Assembly: GCF_018860585.1 (NCBI RefSeq)
Contig: NZ_JAHKPR010000010.1
Span: 138,388 to 181,073, forward strand
Reading direction: 5' to 3'
DNA length: 42,686 nucleotides
From: Colwellia sp. E2M01
GTDB taxonomy: Bacteria; Pseudomonadota; Gammaproteobacteria; Enterobacterales; Alteromonadaceae
Shown: one piece after another, positions 35,177 to 42,686 of the stretch
Layout: each line of letters begins with the position of its first letter
Position numbering within the stretch: the stretch's first letter is position 1
Made by a program: the position numbers and the translations under genes
The notes under the pieces: model-generated
What the model was told of the DNA's origin: nothing
The model's input: only the letters and a program-made list of their open reading frames with translations
The model's database searches: none

Positions 35177-35205
35177 AGTGGTCAAGTGAAATTGGCCACT
35201 GTTTT
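35177..35205 (+). terminator. Hairpin terminator after the BspA-type gene
   Basis: AGTGGTCAA (35177-35185) pairs with TTGGCCACT (35192-35200, one G-T pair) over a 6-nt loop, then GTTTTA. It lies between two convergent genes. The GTGGTCAA/TTGGCCAC wording also resembles the terminal region of IS21-type elements, so it may be a remnant that now works as a terminator. Confidence 0.5.
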
Positions 35206-35282
35206 AGAGTTTAACCGGTAATCCCCCATTTTTAATGGAGATCAGAAGTAGGTGCTTTTAGATGTCCGCTTTTAATATTACT

Positions 35283-35993
35283 CTAACTTTTATAAAGTTC
35301 TTTTCTGGATTTACAGGCTTGAATTATATATTTATATAAGAATATAGGATAATCTTTTAATAATCGTTTACGTACATGCTGATGCATAATAGCTCTTTGT
35401 AACCATCGTAAACCTAAATGTTTTACTATAGGGAAATAATAATCAGCTTTTATTGATGTTTGGGTGATAAAACCGCCACATGTGAAACCAATAAATGGCG
35501 TAACTAGCATTTTCTTACATTGTACTAAAAAGTCTTCCTGTCTAGGGTAACCCATACCGCAAATTACTATATTTGGTGCTATTTTATTTAACTCTTTAAA
35601 AATAGCGTTAATACTATTTTCATCTGTAAAAAAACCAGAGTAACAATGAAATTTTAATTCAGGATATTTAATGGTTAATTTCTCTTTAAAAATTAAAGCC
35701 TCTTGCTCTGAACCTCCAACAAAAGCGATAGTTTTCTGTTCTTTTTGGGCATGTGACAATACTTCTCCAGCGAGCGAGCTAAAATCAAAACTAAGACGTT
35801 CTATTTTATCTTCACGAAAAAATATATTATGTAATCTAGTAAGTAGTAGACCATCGGAATATATAAGATCGAAATCTTTTCGATTTACATAATTCAAGAA
35901 GCTGTGAAAAGATATGGGGTTGACAAAAGTAATCAGATTAGTTTTTTTTACATTATTTAATGTGTTGAATAAATCTATTTTTTTACTAAACAT
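35283..35993 (-). CDS. WecG/TagA/CpsF-family glycosyltransferase
   Basis: A 236-aa GT26-type enzyme. Family blocks are visible: DLIYSDGLLLTRLHNI, then TIAFVGGSEQEA, then NIVICGMGYPRQEDF and FIGFTCGGFI. These transferases typically add ManNAc(A)-type or other sugars to a lipid-linked intermediate near the membrane. It is the last gene of the minus-strand polysaccharide operon and overlaps the preceding GT gene by 8 bases. No clear terminator follows on the minus strand. Confidence 0.9.
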   Translation of the reverse strand: MFSKKIDLFNTLNNVKKTNLITFVNPISFHSFLNYVNRKDFDLIYSDGLLLTRLHNIFFREDKIERLSFDFSSLAGEVLSHAQKEQKTIAFVGGSEQEALIFKEKLTIKYPELKFHCYSGFFTDENSINAIFKELNKIAPNIVICGMGYPRQEDFLVQCKKMLVTPFIGFTCGGFITQTSIKADYYFPIVKHLGLRWLQRAIMHQHVRKRLLKDYPIFLYKYIIQACKSRKELYKS

Positions 35994-37008
35994 TGGTAAT
36001 TCTCATTCTATTGATAAATGAGGAGAGTCGATTAAAGCTATTTGTTTGATCAAGTGCGAGTAACTCAAAAAGTTGATAGGTTTTAACTTGATTAGTCTGT
36101 AAAAAACACTTTGCATTTTCAATGTTTTTAACATACTCAGTTTCTTGATGTTCAGAAATAAACAAGCCAAAATTAGCTAATTGATCAATTGAGTATGTAC
36201 TTATTAATAGCTGAACAATCCCTACATTAGCATTGGTAACAATACATGAATTGGTTGCTAGCGATTCAGCAAGTACTAAAGAATAACTTTCGCTATCGGA
36301 TGGTAAGAAAATAATGTCGGCATTATGATATTTTTTATAGACCATAGCATAATCCAAAATTTGTTCTCGACCATAGATAAACTCGATTGTACTATCTTGT
36401 TTTAAAGCAGTGGAAAACCTGTCACCTTTGTCGAAACGGGTCGGGTCGTGGGCAAATAATACTTTGGTTGTATTCTGGTTTTGTATCTTTGCAGTATCTT
36501 TTTTTATTGGAAAACGTTTTTGATCAACTCCTAAATATGATAAACGCTCAAAATCTACTTTTGCAAGTGATACGCCTTGATAACTTGAAAGGCATACTAC
36601 CTTAGAGCTGAATAAATAAGGAACTTTATACCACCAAGAGAAATGCCTTAAATATTCTTTTATTTTAATATGACGAAAATGCTTCATACAATATTTTAAG
36701 CCTAAAATATGTTCATGTTCGTGAAATAAAAATATAATTTTTACACCTTTGAATTTATATCTTATAAGTAATGGTAAAAATAGCCAGTACGTAATCGCAT
36801 GATTTACAATAATTATATCATCACTTTGAGGTAAACTTCCTTTGAGTTTTTTATATGAGTGGAGCAACGAAGAAAAATTAGAATTATCTAGAGTAATAAT
36901 ATTAGTAAACTCGAATTTTTCAGCGATTTGTTGTCCTAAATCGTTAATGATTGAAGACCATGCAGCATCAGATTTCTTTTGTTTGTAAGTAAAAATAATT
37001 TTAGACAT
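35986..37008 (-). CDS. Glycosyltransferase (GT4-like)
   Basis: A 340-aa GT-B fold protein. The C-terminal half has the group 1 donor site: KVLFAHDPTRFDKGDR, then IIFLPSDSESYSLVLAESLA with the E-x7-E pattern, followed by NANVGIVQLL. The N-terminal half is divergent. It would add one sugar of the repeat unit at the cytoplasmic face. It overlaps its neighbours by 8 bases on each side. Confidence 0.82.
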   Translation of the reverse strand: MSKIIFTYKQKKSDAAWSSIINDLGQQIAEKFEFTNIITLDNSNFSSLLHSYKKLKGSLPQSDDIIIVNHAITYWLFLPLLIRYKFKGVKIIFLFHEHEHILGLKYCMKHFRHIKIKEYLRHFSWWYKVPYLFSSKVVCLSSYQGVSLAKVDFERLSYLGVDQKRFPIKKDTAKIQNQNTTKVLFAHDPTRFDKGDRFSTALKQDSTIEFIYGREQILDYAMVYKKYHNADIIFLPSDSESYSLVLAESLATNSCIVTNANVGIVQLLISTYSIDQLANFGLFISEHQETEYVKNIENAKCFLQTNQVKTYQLFELLALDQTNSFNRLSSFINRMRITNV

Positions 37009-37786
37009 TGGATAATAACCTCGACTTGATTCTTCTATAACTTGCTAATATTGGAGACCCATCAAGTAGGTTAACAATTTTATTTTTTAAATAAAAAATA
37101 GGAAAATAACCAAGTAAAATAACAGTATAGGTATAATTATTACTAGAATAAAAGATACATATTCTATCTAGATAAGATTGTAAGCCTTTTTGGCAACTAA
37201 TACCTCCTAAGTCACAGTTTGCGACAGTAAAACCTAATTTTTCAAACCTACTTTGAGGACTATTAAATAGCCGCCATGTTAGATCGAAATCTGCACTAAT
37301 CTTGTAGTTTAAGTTGTATTTTTTAATGCTTTTTAATGCACTTGTGGAGTAAAATATAGCTTGATGAGAAAAACAATTATGTTTTAAAAAGTTACTTTTC
37401 TTTTGCATATTTGCAATAAATGCAAAGGACTTTTTATTATTTAGATAAAAATCCGCATCACCGTAATAGGTAACCATTTCATCAATATTAAGTGATAAAT
37501 AAAGTGTTAATGCTTGTTCAGTAAAGTAATCACCTGAGTTCATGAAAATAGTGTGTAAGCCGGTGCTATATGAAATGCCTTTATTCATAGCATCATAAAT
37601 ACCTAAATCTTTTTCAGAAATAAGGGTTACTTTGAGAGTTGAGGTATTACAAACTTTTTTTATCTCCGGAGACTCACTCCCGTCTATAACGATGACTTCT
37701 AGATATTTCCCTGTAATTGATTTTAGTGTTTTCTTTACTTCTGATGGGTTGTTGAAGCAAACAATAATTATACTTAATTTAATCAA
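37001..37786 (-). CDS. Family 2 glycosyltransferase
   Basis: A 261-aa GT-A enzyme: KLSIIIVCFNNPSEVKKTLKSI at the start, VIDGSE, then SEKDLGIYDAMNKGIS and FMNSGD where the DxD equivalent lies. The pattern resembles WcaE/PssE-like transferases from colanic acid-type clusters. It overlaps the preceding and following genes by 4 and 8 bases, so it belongs to the same operon. Confidence 0.88.
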   Translation of the reverse strand: MIKLSIIIVCFNNPSEVKKTLKSITGKYLEVIVIDGSESPEIKKVCNTSTLKVTLISEKDLGIYDAMNKGISYSTGLHTIFMNSGDYFTEQALTLYLSLNIDEMVTYYGDADFYLNNKKSFAFIANMQKKSNFLKHNCFSHQAIFYSTSALKSIKKYNLNYKISADFDLTWRLFNSPQSRFEKLGFTVANCDLGGISCQKGLQSYLDRICIFYSSNNYTYTVILLGYFPIFYLKNKIVNLLDGSPILASYRRIKSRLLSNV

Positions 37787-38934
37787 GCTTTCTCTCTTTT
37801 ATTTACATATAGACACAATAGTATTAACGAGGCATATCCATATATCATGACATAGGGACGTTGTAATAACAGTACAATCATACCTAAATGTATAATAGAT
37901 ATTCTCCTTCGTTTACTGAATAATACTTTAATGGATAACAAAGTTAATACGGCGTAATAGGGGAGGGATAAAAGCCCTAAAGTAACGAAAGGATACAGAG
38001 GGTTCTCCCCAAATTTTCCATAATTTTCTATACAATACATTGGATAGAGTAAACAGTCAGAATCTAATCCGTACAAATAATGCATTTTTTGTGTTAATAA
38101 TATTGCATTGTAAAATAGTTCTGAGCGATTATCGCCGGCTAATTTTCCATTAGTGAGCTCAAACCTTGAAATAAATACGGCTTGAAAATAAGGGTTATCC
38201 CATAGCATAATTATTAATAAAAATATTGTAACTAAGCCTAAAGCAATAATTATTAATTTTTTATATAAGCGTGCTTTAAAAGCGACAAAGTATATTATTA
38301 TAAATAATATATGAGCTAAACTTAAAGTAATTAGACCAAGTAACAATAGTAACCACGTTTTTTTCTTATCTAAACATAATACCTCTCGGCAATAACAAGT
38401 AGCACAAATAACAAAGGATAGAGCTCCTGGCTCATCAAATATCCCCGAAGGACGAATGATATTTCCAATAGTGAAATTAGTGAACGTAGTTAGATAAAGA
38501 AATGATGTTCTACCATCAGGGTTTGTTATATTAAATAACGGTTCTCCACCTAGGAGAGCATATATAAACCCTAAACAGGAAAAAACAACGATCATTAATA
38601 ATATGTTGCTTAAAGTCTCCACCATATATAACCTATCTGCAAATGTTGTTTGCGAAAGACAGATCAGAGCTACAACAAAGTACAACCCCAGAAAACTGAG
38701 TTTTGCTTCAGTCCAATATAGACCGAACATAAAAGAAAGAAAAATTACTATTAAGCTAAGATATACTTCATTTGCCTGTATTGTTATTGGTTTACGTCTT
38801 AGAAAAAGCAAACTAATTCCAATAAATGACAATATAAGATAGATTATATTTCCTTTTAAAGTTACTAAGCTGCTAACTACAGGGGCAAGCGCTAGTAGAA
38901 TAGATAGGGTGATCAATAAGGCATAACTAGGCAT
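37783..38934 (-). CDS. O-antigen/exopolysaccharide polymerase, Wzy-like
   Basis: A 383-aa protein with about ten hydrophobic segments and a larger external loop (about 255-300, FISRFELTNGKLAGDNRSEL). This is the usual layout of Wzy polymerases, which share little sequence. The GTs on both sides, the flippase at the head of the operon and the absence of any other polymerase support the call. Wzy would link repeat units in the periplasm. The start is 8 bases after the stop of the preceding GT4 gene. Confidence 0.78.
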   Translation of the reverse strand: MPSYALLITLSILLALAPVVSSLVTLKGNIIYLILSFIGISLLFLRRKPITIQANEVYLSLIVIFLSFMFGLYWTEAKLSFLGLYFVVALICLSQTTFADRLYMVETLSNILLMIVVFSCLGFIYALLGGEPLFNITNPDGRTSFLYLTTFTNFTIGNIIRPSGIFDEPGALSFVICATCYCREVLCLDKKKTWLLLLLGLITLSLAHILFIIIYFVAFKARLYKKLIIIALGLVTIFLLIIMLWDNPYFQAVFISRFELTNGKLAGDNRSELFYNAILLTQKMHYLYGLDSDCLLYPMYCIENYGKFGENPLYPFVTLGLLSLPYYAVLTLLSIKVLFSKRRRISIIHLGMIVLLLQRPYVMIYGYASLILLCLYVNKREKA

Positions 38935-38942
38935 ATTATGTA

Positions 38943-40142
38943 TTAATCTTTTTGAACCTGTTGGTATAATTTGATATACCTATTCGCAACGATATCGCTG
39001 TCAAAAGTTGTCAAAACTTTATCTCTTGCATTTGAGCATAATTCACTATATTTTTTGTTGTCTATAACCCACTCAATACCATTTGCTAAGTCTTTTGTAT
39101 CATATGGCTTTGCTAAATAGCCATCTTTTTTATGGCTTATTAAGTCTGAGTTACCACCAATATCAAAACTAACTACCGGTGTACCACAAGCTAGACTTTC
39201 CATAATAGCATTTGATAAATTCTCTTGTAAGGACGGGACTATCATTACATCGACAGCACTATAAAGAGTTATCAAACTAATATCATCAGATAAGTTGCCA
39301 GTATAATGAACGTTACATCCCAAACTCTGTGGTTTTAATGGTGTGCTAGCACCAAAAATTACAAACTCAATATCTGTTCTATTTATTAAATTTAAGGCTT
39401 GAGTTAATTCATTAAAGCCTTTCCTTGGATCACTTGTTGCCCCCATTGCGCCAAACAGAATCAATTTTTTAGTTGCAGGTAAAGACCACAGGTTTCTTGC
39501 GTTTAACTTCTCACATGGTTTAAATACTTTAGTGTTAATTGGATTAGGTAAGTTTAAAACTTCTTGATTAAGGAAAACGTCACTTTTTCTAGCGCAATCT
39601 TGAAGCCACTTACTTAAGCCTATAATGGTCATGTTTCTTATTTTAGAAAATGTTTTTTGTTTTCGGTTTAATATATAAAAGTTTAATTTATTCTGGTACT
39701 TACTGGATAAAGGTTCTTGATAATGCCATCCCCCACTTAACGGCCACATATCATGTAAACTCCAAACAATTGGTGCTTTGATTTTTGATAGGTCCTCAAT
39801 CCTGAGCATTCCGTCGTTTATCCAATGCAGATGAACTATATCGGGTTGTAATTGATTTATTTTATTGATTATATTTCTTGAAGGTAGCCAAGCAACACTA
39901 AATAAGGTTTTTGTTTTATTTTTAAAAAAACGAAAAGGGATAGAGTCAAGTGTAGGTCTTAATGTATTCAATATTTTAATTAATTTTGAATCGGGTCCAA
40001 TAACAGTATAGTCGTCACTAACTTTACATTGTACAAGCATCTGACTATCTATGTTTTGATTTAATAATGCTTTATGCAGACGGTATGCTGCTCGAGCAGC
40101 GCCTCCATTGATGTCAGATGTATTTACTATAACTATTTTCAT
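38943..40142 (-). CDS. Glycosyltransferase (GT4, WcaC-like)
   Basis: A 399-aa GT-B enzyme. The N-terminus reads MKIVIVNTSDINGGAARAAY with the GGAxRAA acceptor-side motif common in colanic acid-type transferases, then DIVHLHWINDG and SLHDMWPLSGGWHY. The donor site is IVPSLQENLSNAIMESLACG, followed by TPVVSFDIGGNSDLI. It should add one sugar of the repeat unit. The gap to the upstream pyruvyl transferase gene is 70 bases. Confidence 0.92.
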   Translation of the reverse strand: MKIVIVNTSDINGGAARAAYRLHKALLNQNIDSQMLVQCKVSDDYTVIGPDSKLIKILNTLRPTLDSIPFRFFKNKTKTLFSVAWLPSRNIINKINQLQPDIVHLHWINDGMLRIEDLSKIKAPIVWSLHDMWPLSGGWHYQEPLSSKYQNKLNFYILNRKQKTFSKIRNMTIIGLSKWLQDCARKSDVFLNQEVLNLPNPINTKVFKPCEKLNARNLWSLPATKKLILFGAMGATSDPRKGFNELTQALNLINRTDIEFVIFGASTPLKPQSLGCNVHYTGNLSDDISLITLYSAVDVMIVPSLQENLSNAIMESLACGTPVVSFDIGGNSDLISHKKDGYLAKPYDTKDLANGIEWVIDNKKYSELCSNARDKVLTTFDSDIVANRYIKLYQQVQKD

Positions 40143-40212
40143 ATGTGTTTTATATATTAAATTATATCGTTAATTATGACCCTTAATTTACGTCAAAGGT
40201 TAACTTTATGAA

Positions 40213-41166
40213 TTACTCAAATTGAGCTTTCCATTTATTAATATTATCTTCGGGTAGCTTAATATCAGCTCTAATTTCTTGATTTATTAAGGCATCCAAA
40301 TCATCGATCTGAGTTCTGTCTATTACTTCTAAATTAAAATCACGTGATTTTTCTAATGCTCTATTATCGATGCCAATAATAACCGTACGTACTTTTAATT
40401 GTAATGCTCTAATCCCTGCATGTAGACGAGTTCCTATATAATCGACATCAGGTTGACAGAGTGCGTTATTTAAACTCTCAAGGTTAGGGTTTAGTATACT
40501 AACATCACGACTAAATGATGAATAAATAGATTGTAAATATTGTATGTCACCACTTCCTTGGGGCCAAAAATATACTGTCGAATAGTTTTTTAATAAGGTA
40601 TTGACCAGTTTTATGTCTTTTTCAGGTACTTGGTTATAATCCGTTAGTGTTAAAACAACTGTATCACCCTTCATTGTTTTTATTTGGCTACAATGCTCTG
40701 GGGTTAAATTCCACATAGTTGCACAACTAGTGTTCAATACATTTTTTATCCCCATTTTTAATAATTGGTTTTTAGTATATTCATCACGTACTGAATGAAT
40801 CATATCTTTGTGAAGCACTTTATTCCAAACTTTCCTAGTATAGTAGTTTGGAGTGTTTTGATATTGCCACCAACCAACTCCCATCAAAATAGAATTATTT
40901 AAATAATTTATGTCTGATAGTCGAAATTTCCATTGCTGATACTTTAATAAATTTGATGATAAGAGATTAGTACCACCTACTAAAGAGTATTCGGACGCTC
41001 TTAATAATCGACGTCCTTCTTTACCAATATAATCATGTGTCGGCAATGTGATAATTTGTTTTGTTGGTACTATTTTATCCACCTGTTCTCTAACAGCATC
41101 CATAATAATAAAGTCACCAACATTTTCCGTTGCGATACTGGTATCAAATAGAGTAACTAATTTCAC
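40213..41166 (-). CDS. Polysaccharide pyruvyl transferase family protein
   Basis: A 317-aa protein of the PssK/WcaK-like family. Characteristic stretches are TENVGDFIIMDAVREQV, then SLVGGTNLLSS, MGVGWWQYQN, HSVRDEYTKNQL, and GTRLHAGIRALQ. Family members add ketal pyruvate from phosphoenolpyruvate to sugars, which adds negative charge to the polymer; some members have other roles. It lies after the flippase but is separated from it by the repeat at 41262-41434. Confidence 0.87.
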   Translation of the reverse strand: MKLVTLFDTSIATENVGDFIIMDAVREQVDKIVPTKQIITLPTHDYIGKEGRRLLRASEYSLVGGTNLLSSNLLKYQQWKFRLSDINYLNNSILMGVGWWQYQNTPNYYTRKVWNKVLHKDMIHSVRDEYTKNQLLKMGIKNVLNTSCATMWNLTPEHCSQIKTMKGDTVVLTLTDYNQVPEKDIKLVNTLLKNYSTVYFWPQGSGDIQYLQSIYSSFSRDVSILNPNLESLNNALCQPDVDYIGTRLHAGIRALQLKVRTVIIGIDNRALEKSRDFNLEVIDRTQIDDLDALINQEIRADIKLPEDNINKWKAQFE

Positions 41167-41261
41167 TTAATGGAACCTTATATAATAAATTTAAAATTGA
41201 GAGCGCTAATACGCTAATATAATCGGACTGTTTGTAGTAATGTTTCAGTATTTTTAGGGCA

Positions 41262-41434
41262 ATACTAATTACTTTAATATCAAGTCCGTTAAATTACTGC
41301 TCGCCTGTACTGGTTAAAATAAGTAAATTCTGCGTTGTTCTCAATCGCAATAATCAGCTATTGCTCAACCAAGCACCTTGTCTTTAAATATTTTTCTTAC
41401 GCACAGCTAGACCAGAAATTATTGGGATTGGTAT
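41262..41434. repeat. MITE-like element between flippase and pyruvyl transferase genes
   Basis: A 173-bp non-coding segment whose ends are ATACTAAT (41262-41269) and ATTGGTAT (41427-41434), inverted repeats at 7 of 8 bases. The end matches the ATACCAAT ends of the elements at 18000 and 28730, but the interior differs, so it is a different subfamily. Its right end reaches into the 3' end of the flippase gene and provides the last codons and stop. Confidence 0.6.
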
Positions 41435-42686
41435 AACTTGTTTATTTTTCGAAAAGGCAATAGTAAAGCTTTACTCTGAATTTGGAAAGTCATAAATAAT
41501 TTTTTATGTGTGAGATTAAATAGATAAGAGGCTGTAAATTGAGCTATTAATGTTGAAATAGCAGCACCTTGTATGCCGTATTTGGGGATAAATATATAAT
41601 TTAGAACTATATTCACGGTTGCTCCGATAATAGCTCGGTAGAATAAGAACTTTTGTAAGTTTTCAGCAATGAACCATTTAGTACTTGCTAAACCTAAGAA
41701 AATAAAAATACCAGTCCAAATATGAATAACTAAAACTCCAGCAGAGGCATTAAATTTAACACCGTAAAGAAAGGTAATAAGATCTTCTGCTAGAAAAGTT
41801 ATAGGTAACGCTATTACTATCGCCAACCAAGCCATTAAATCATATAATTTCTGTAAACGTTGTTTATATAATATATCTGAATTTTTTTTTGCATTTAAAA
41901 TTGCAGGGAAAATAGACGCAGATATTACCATAGGAATAAAATACCACGCTTCACTAATTCTGACTGCTGCGGCATACTGCCCTACATCTTCAGAAGTAAG
42001 TAAAAGTTTAATCATTACTTGATCAATATTCATATATAAAGAGACAACAAGCCCACTTAGTATTAGAGGCCAACTGTTTTTTAACAGAACAATCATGTAT
42101 TTTGCACTATATGCCCAGTGAAAAATTGATAGATTGTTTTTATAGTAAAATAGAATTAAGCCGCAACTTAAAACAAAACTATCAAATAAAAATACATAAG
42201 CAAATGCTTCTAAAGGGGCCTTCAGAAGGATTAAAGATATTTTGATTAATGAAGACAATAATAAACTAATTATATTGCTATAAACGACAAACCTACTAAG
42301 TACCTGACTTTGAAAATAAAAGTCTATTACATTAAAACTCTGAAAAATTGTCGTACAAGCAATAATGAAAACTAGAGTCGTTGTTTGATAGTCATTTATA
42401 TTAAAAATTAATGATACGCCTATCATGATTAAAACCAATGTAGCACCTAATAACTTAAGAATAAAAGCGGTTCCTAATACTTTATCTCTTCGTTTTGGGT
42501 TGTTCACTAGTTCTTTAATAACAATGCCGTCTAGACCTAAAGTGGCGATAGCTAAAAATAAACCAACAAAACTTTGCGCATAGCTAAACAAACCAAAATC
42601 TTCTGGTCCTAAATATCTTGCAACCCATATTCCTATGATAAGCGCTACAAACATTCTTAATATTTTTTCACCAAGGAGCCATGAAG
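41419..42686 (-). CDS. Wzx-type oligosaccharide flippase (5' end outside the window)
   Basis: At least 421 aa of a MOP-superfamily polysaccharide flippase with about 12 hydrophobic segments. The reading frame is open to the right edge: codons for SWLLGEKILR precede the internal Met at 42654, which matches the usual N-terminus of this family (LLGEKI.R......WVARYLGPEDFG). The true start is therefore outside. It would flip the lipid-linked repeat unit to the periplasm for the Wzy-like polymerase. The C-terminal residues LYQSQ and the stop TAA lie inside the MITE-like element, so the original 3' end was replaced. Confidence 0.93.
   Translation of the reverse strand, partial: SWLLGEKILRMFVALIIGIWVARYLGPEDFGLFSYAQSFVGLFLAIATLGLDGIVIKELVNNPKRRDKVLGTAFILKLLGATLVLIMIGVSLIFNINDYQTTTLVFIIACTTIFQSFNVIDFYFQSQVLSRFVVYSNIISLLLSSLIKISLILLKAPLEAFAYVFLFDSFVLSCGLILFYYKNNLSIFHWAYSAKYMIVLLKNSWPLILSGLVVSLYMNIDQVMIKLLLTSEDVGQYAAAVRISEAWYFIPMVISASIFPAILNAKKNSDILYKQRLQKLYDLMAWLAIVIALPITFLAEDLITFLYGVKFNASAGVLVIHIWTGIFIFLGLASTKWFIAENLQKFLFYRAIIGATVNIVLNYIFIPKYGIQGAAISTLIAQFTASYLFNLTHKKLFMTFQIQSKALLLPFRKINKLYQSQ

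Overview
The window looks like chromosome from an AT-rich marine gammaproteobacterium of the order Alteromonadales, most likely Colwelliaceae (Colwellia or Thalassotalea type). The basis is the rpsT / murJ-ribF-ileS-lspA-fkpB and tsaB-fadD housekeeping blocks, the AT-rich codon use, and short dispersed repeats ending in ATACCAAT-type inverted repeats. Species assignment is an inference; no rRNA or tRNA gene is visible.

Region 1 (1-14644) is mostly core genome. A minus-strand lipoprotein and rpsT (S20, TTG start) face away from a plus-strand series: murJ (lipid II flippase), ribF, ileS, lspA and fkpB. A 495-bp gap with two tandem REP-like hairpins follows, where ispH would be expected. Then come tsaB, an M50-type membrane metalloprotease, an alpha/beta hydrolase and fadD.

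Region 2 (14645-28670) is the most interesting part. A probably highly expressed, acidic, signal-peptide-bearing protein of about 577 aa with four cysteines (a surface-layer candidate) is followed by a DsbA-type thioredoxin-fold lipoprotein. Next is a complete, compact type II secretion operon in the unusual order G-E-F-H-I-J-K-L-M-C-D, with a lipidated (possibly self-piloting) secretin, a short GspC without PDZ domain, and no GspN, GspO or GspS. Two direct copies of a roughly 160-bp MITE-like repeat (about 90% identical) bracket exactly this operon. The simplest reading is a secretion module with its own major cargo and its own disulfide-forming or isomerising helper; this is inference.

Region 3 (28671-35282) is an accessory patch with IS66 (tnpB) and IS21 (istB) remnants. 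It holds two tandem paralogous membrane acyltransferases with C-terminal SGNH domains and a lipoprotein of about fifteen 24-residue BspA/DUF285 repeats with a 216-bp higher-order repeat.

Region 4 (35283-42686) is a minus-strand exopolysaccharide/O-antigen operon reading from the right edge: Wzx-type flippase (5' end outside the window), pyruvyl transferase-like protein, GT4, Wzy-like polymerase, GT2, GT4 and a WecG/TagA-family transferase. A third MITE-like element sits between the flippase and the pyruvyl transferase and supplies the flippase stop codon. Regions 2-4 together look like a cell-surface region: protein coat, its exporter, glycan acylation and glycan synthesis.
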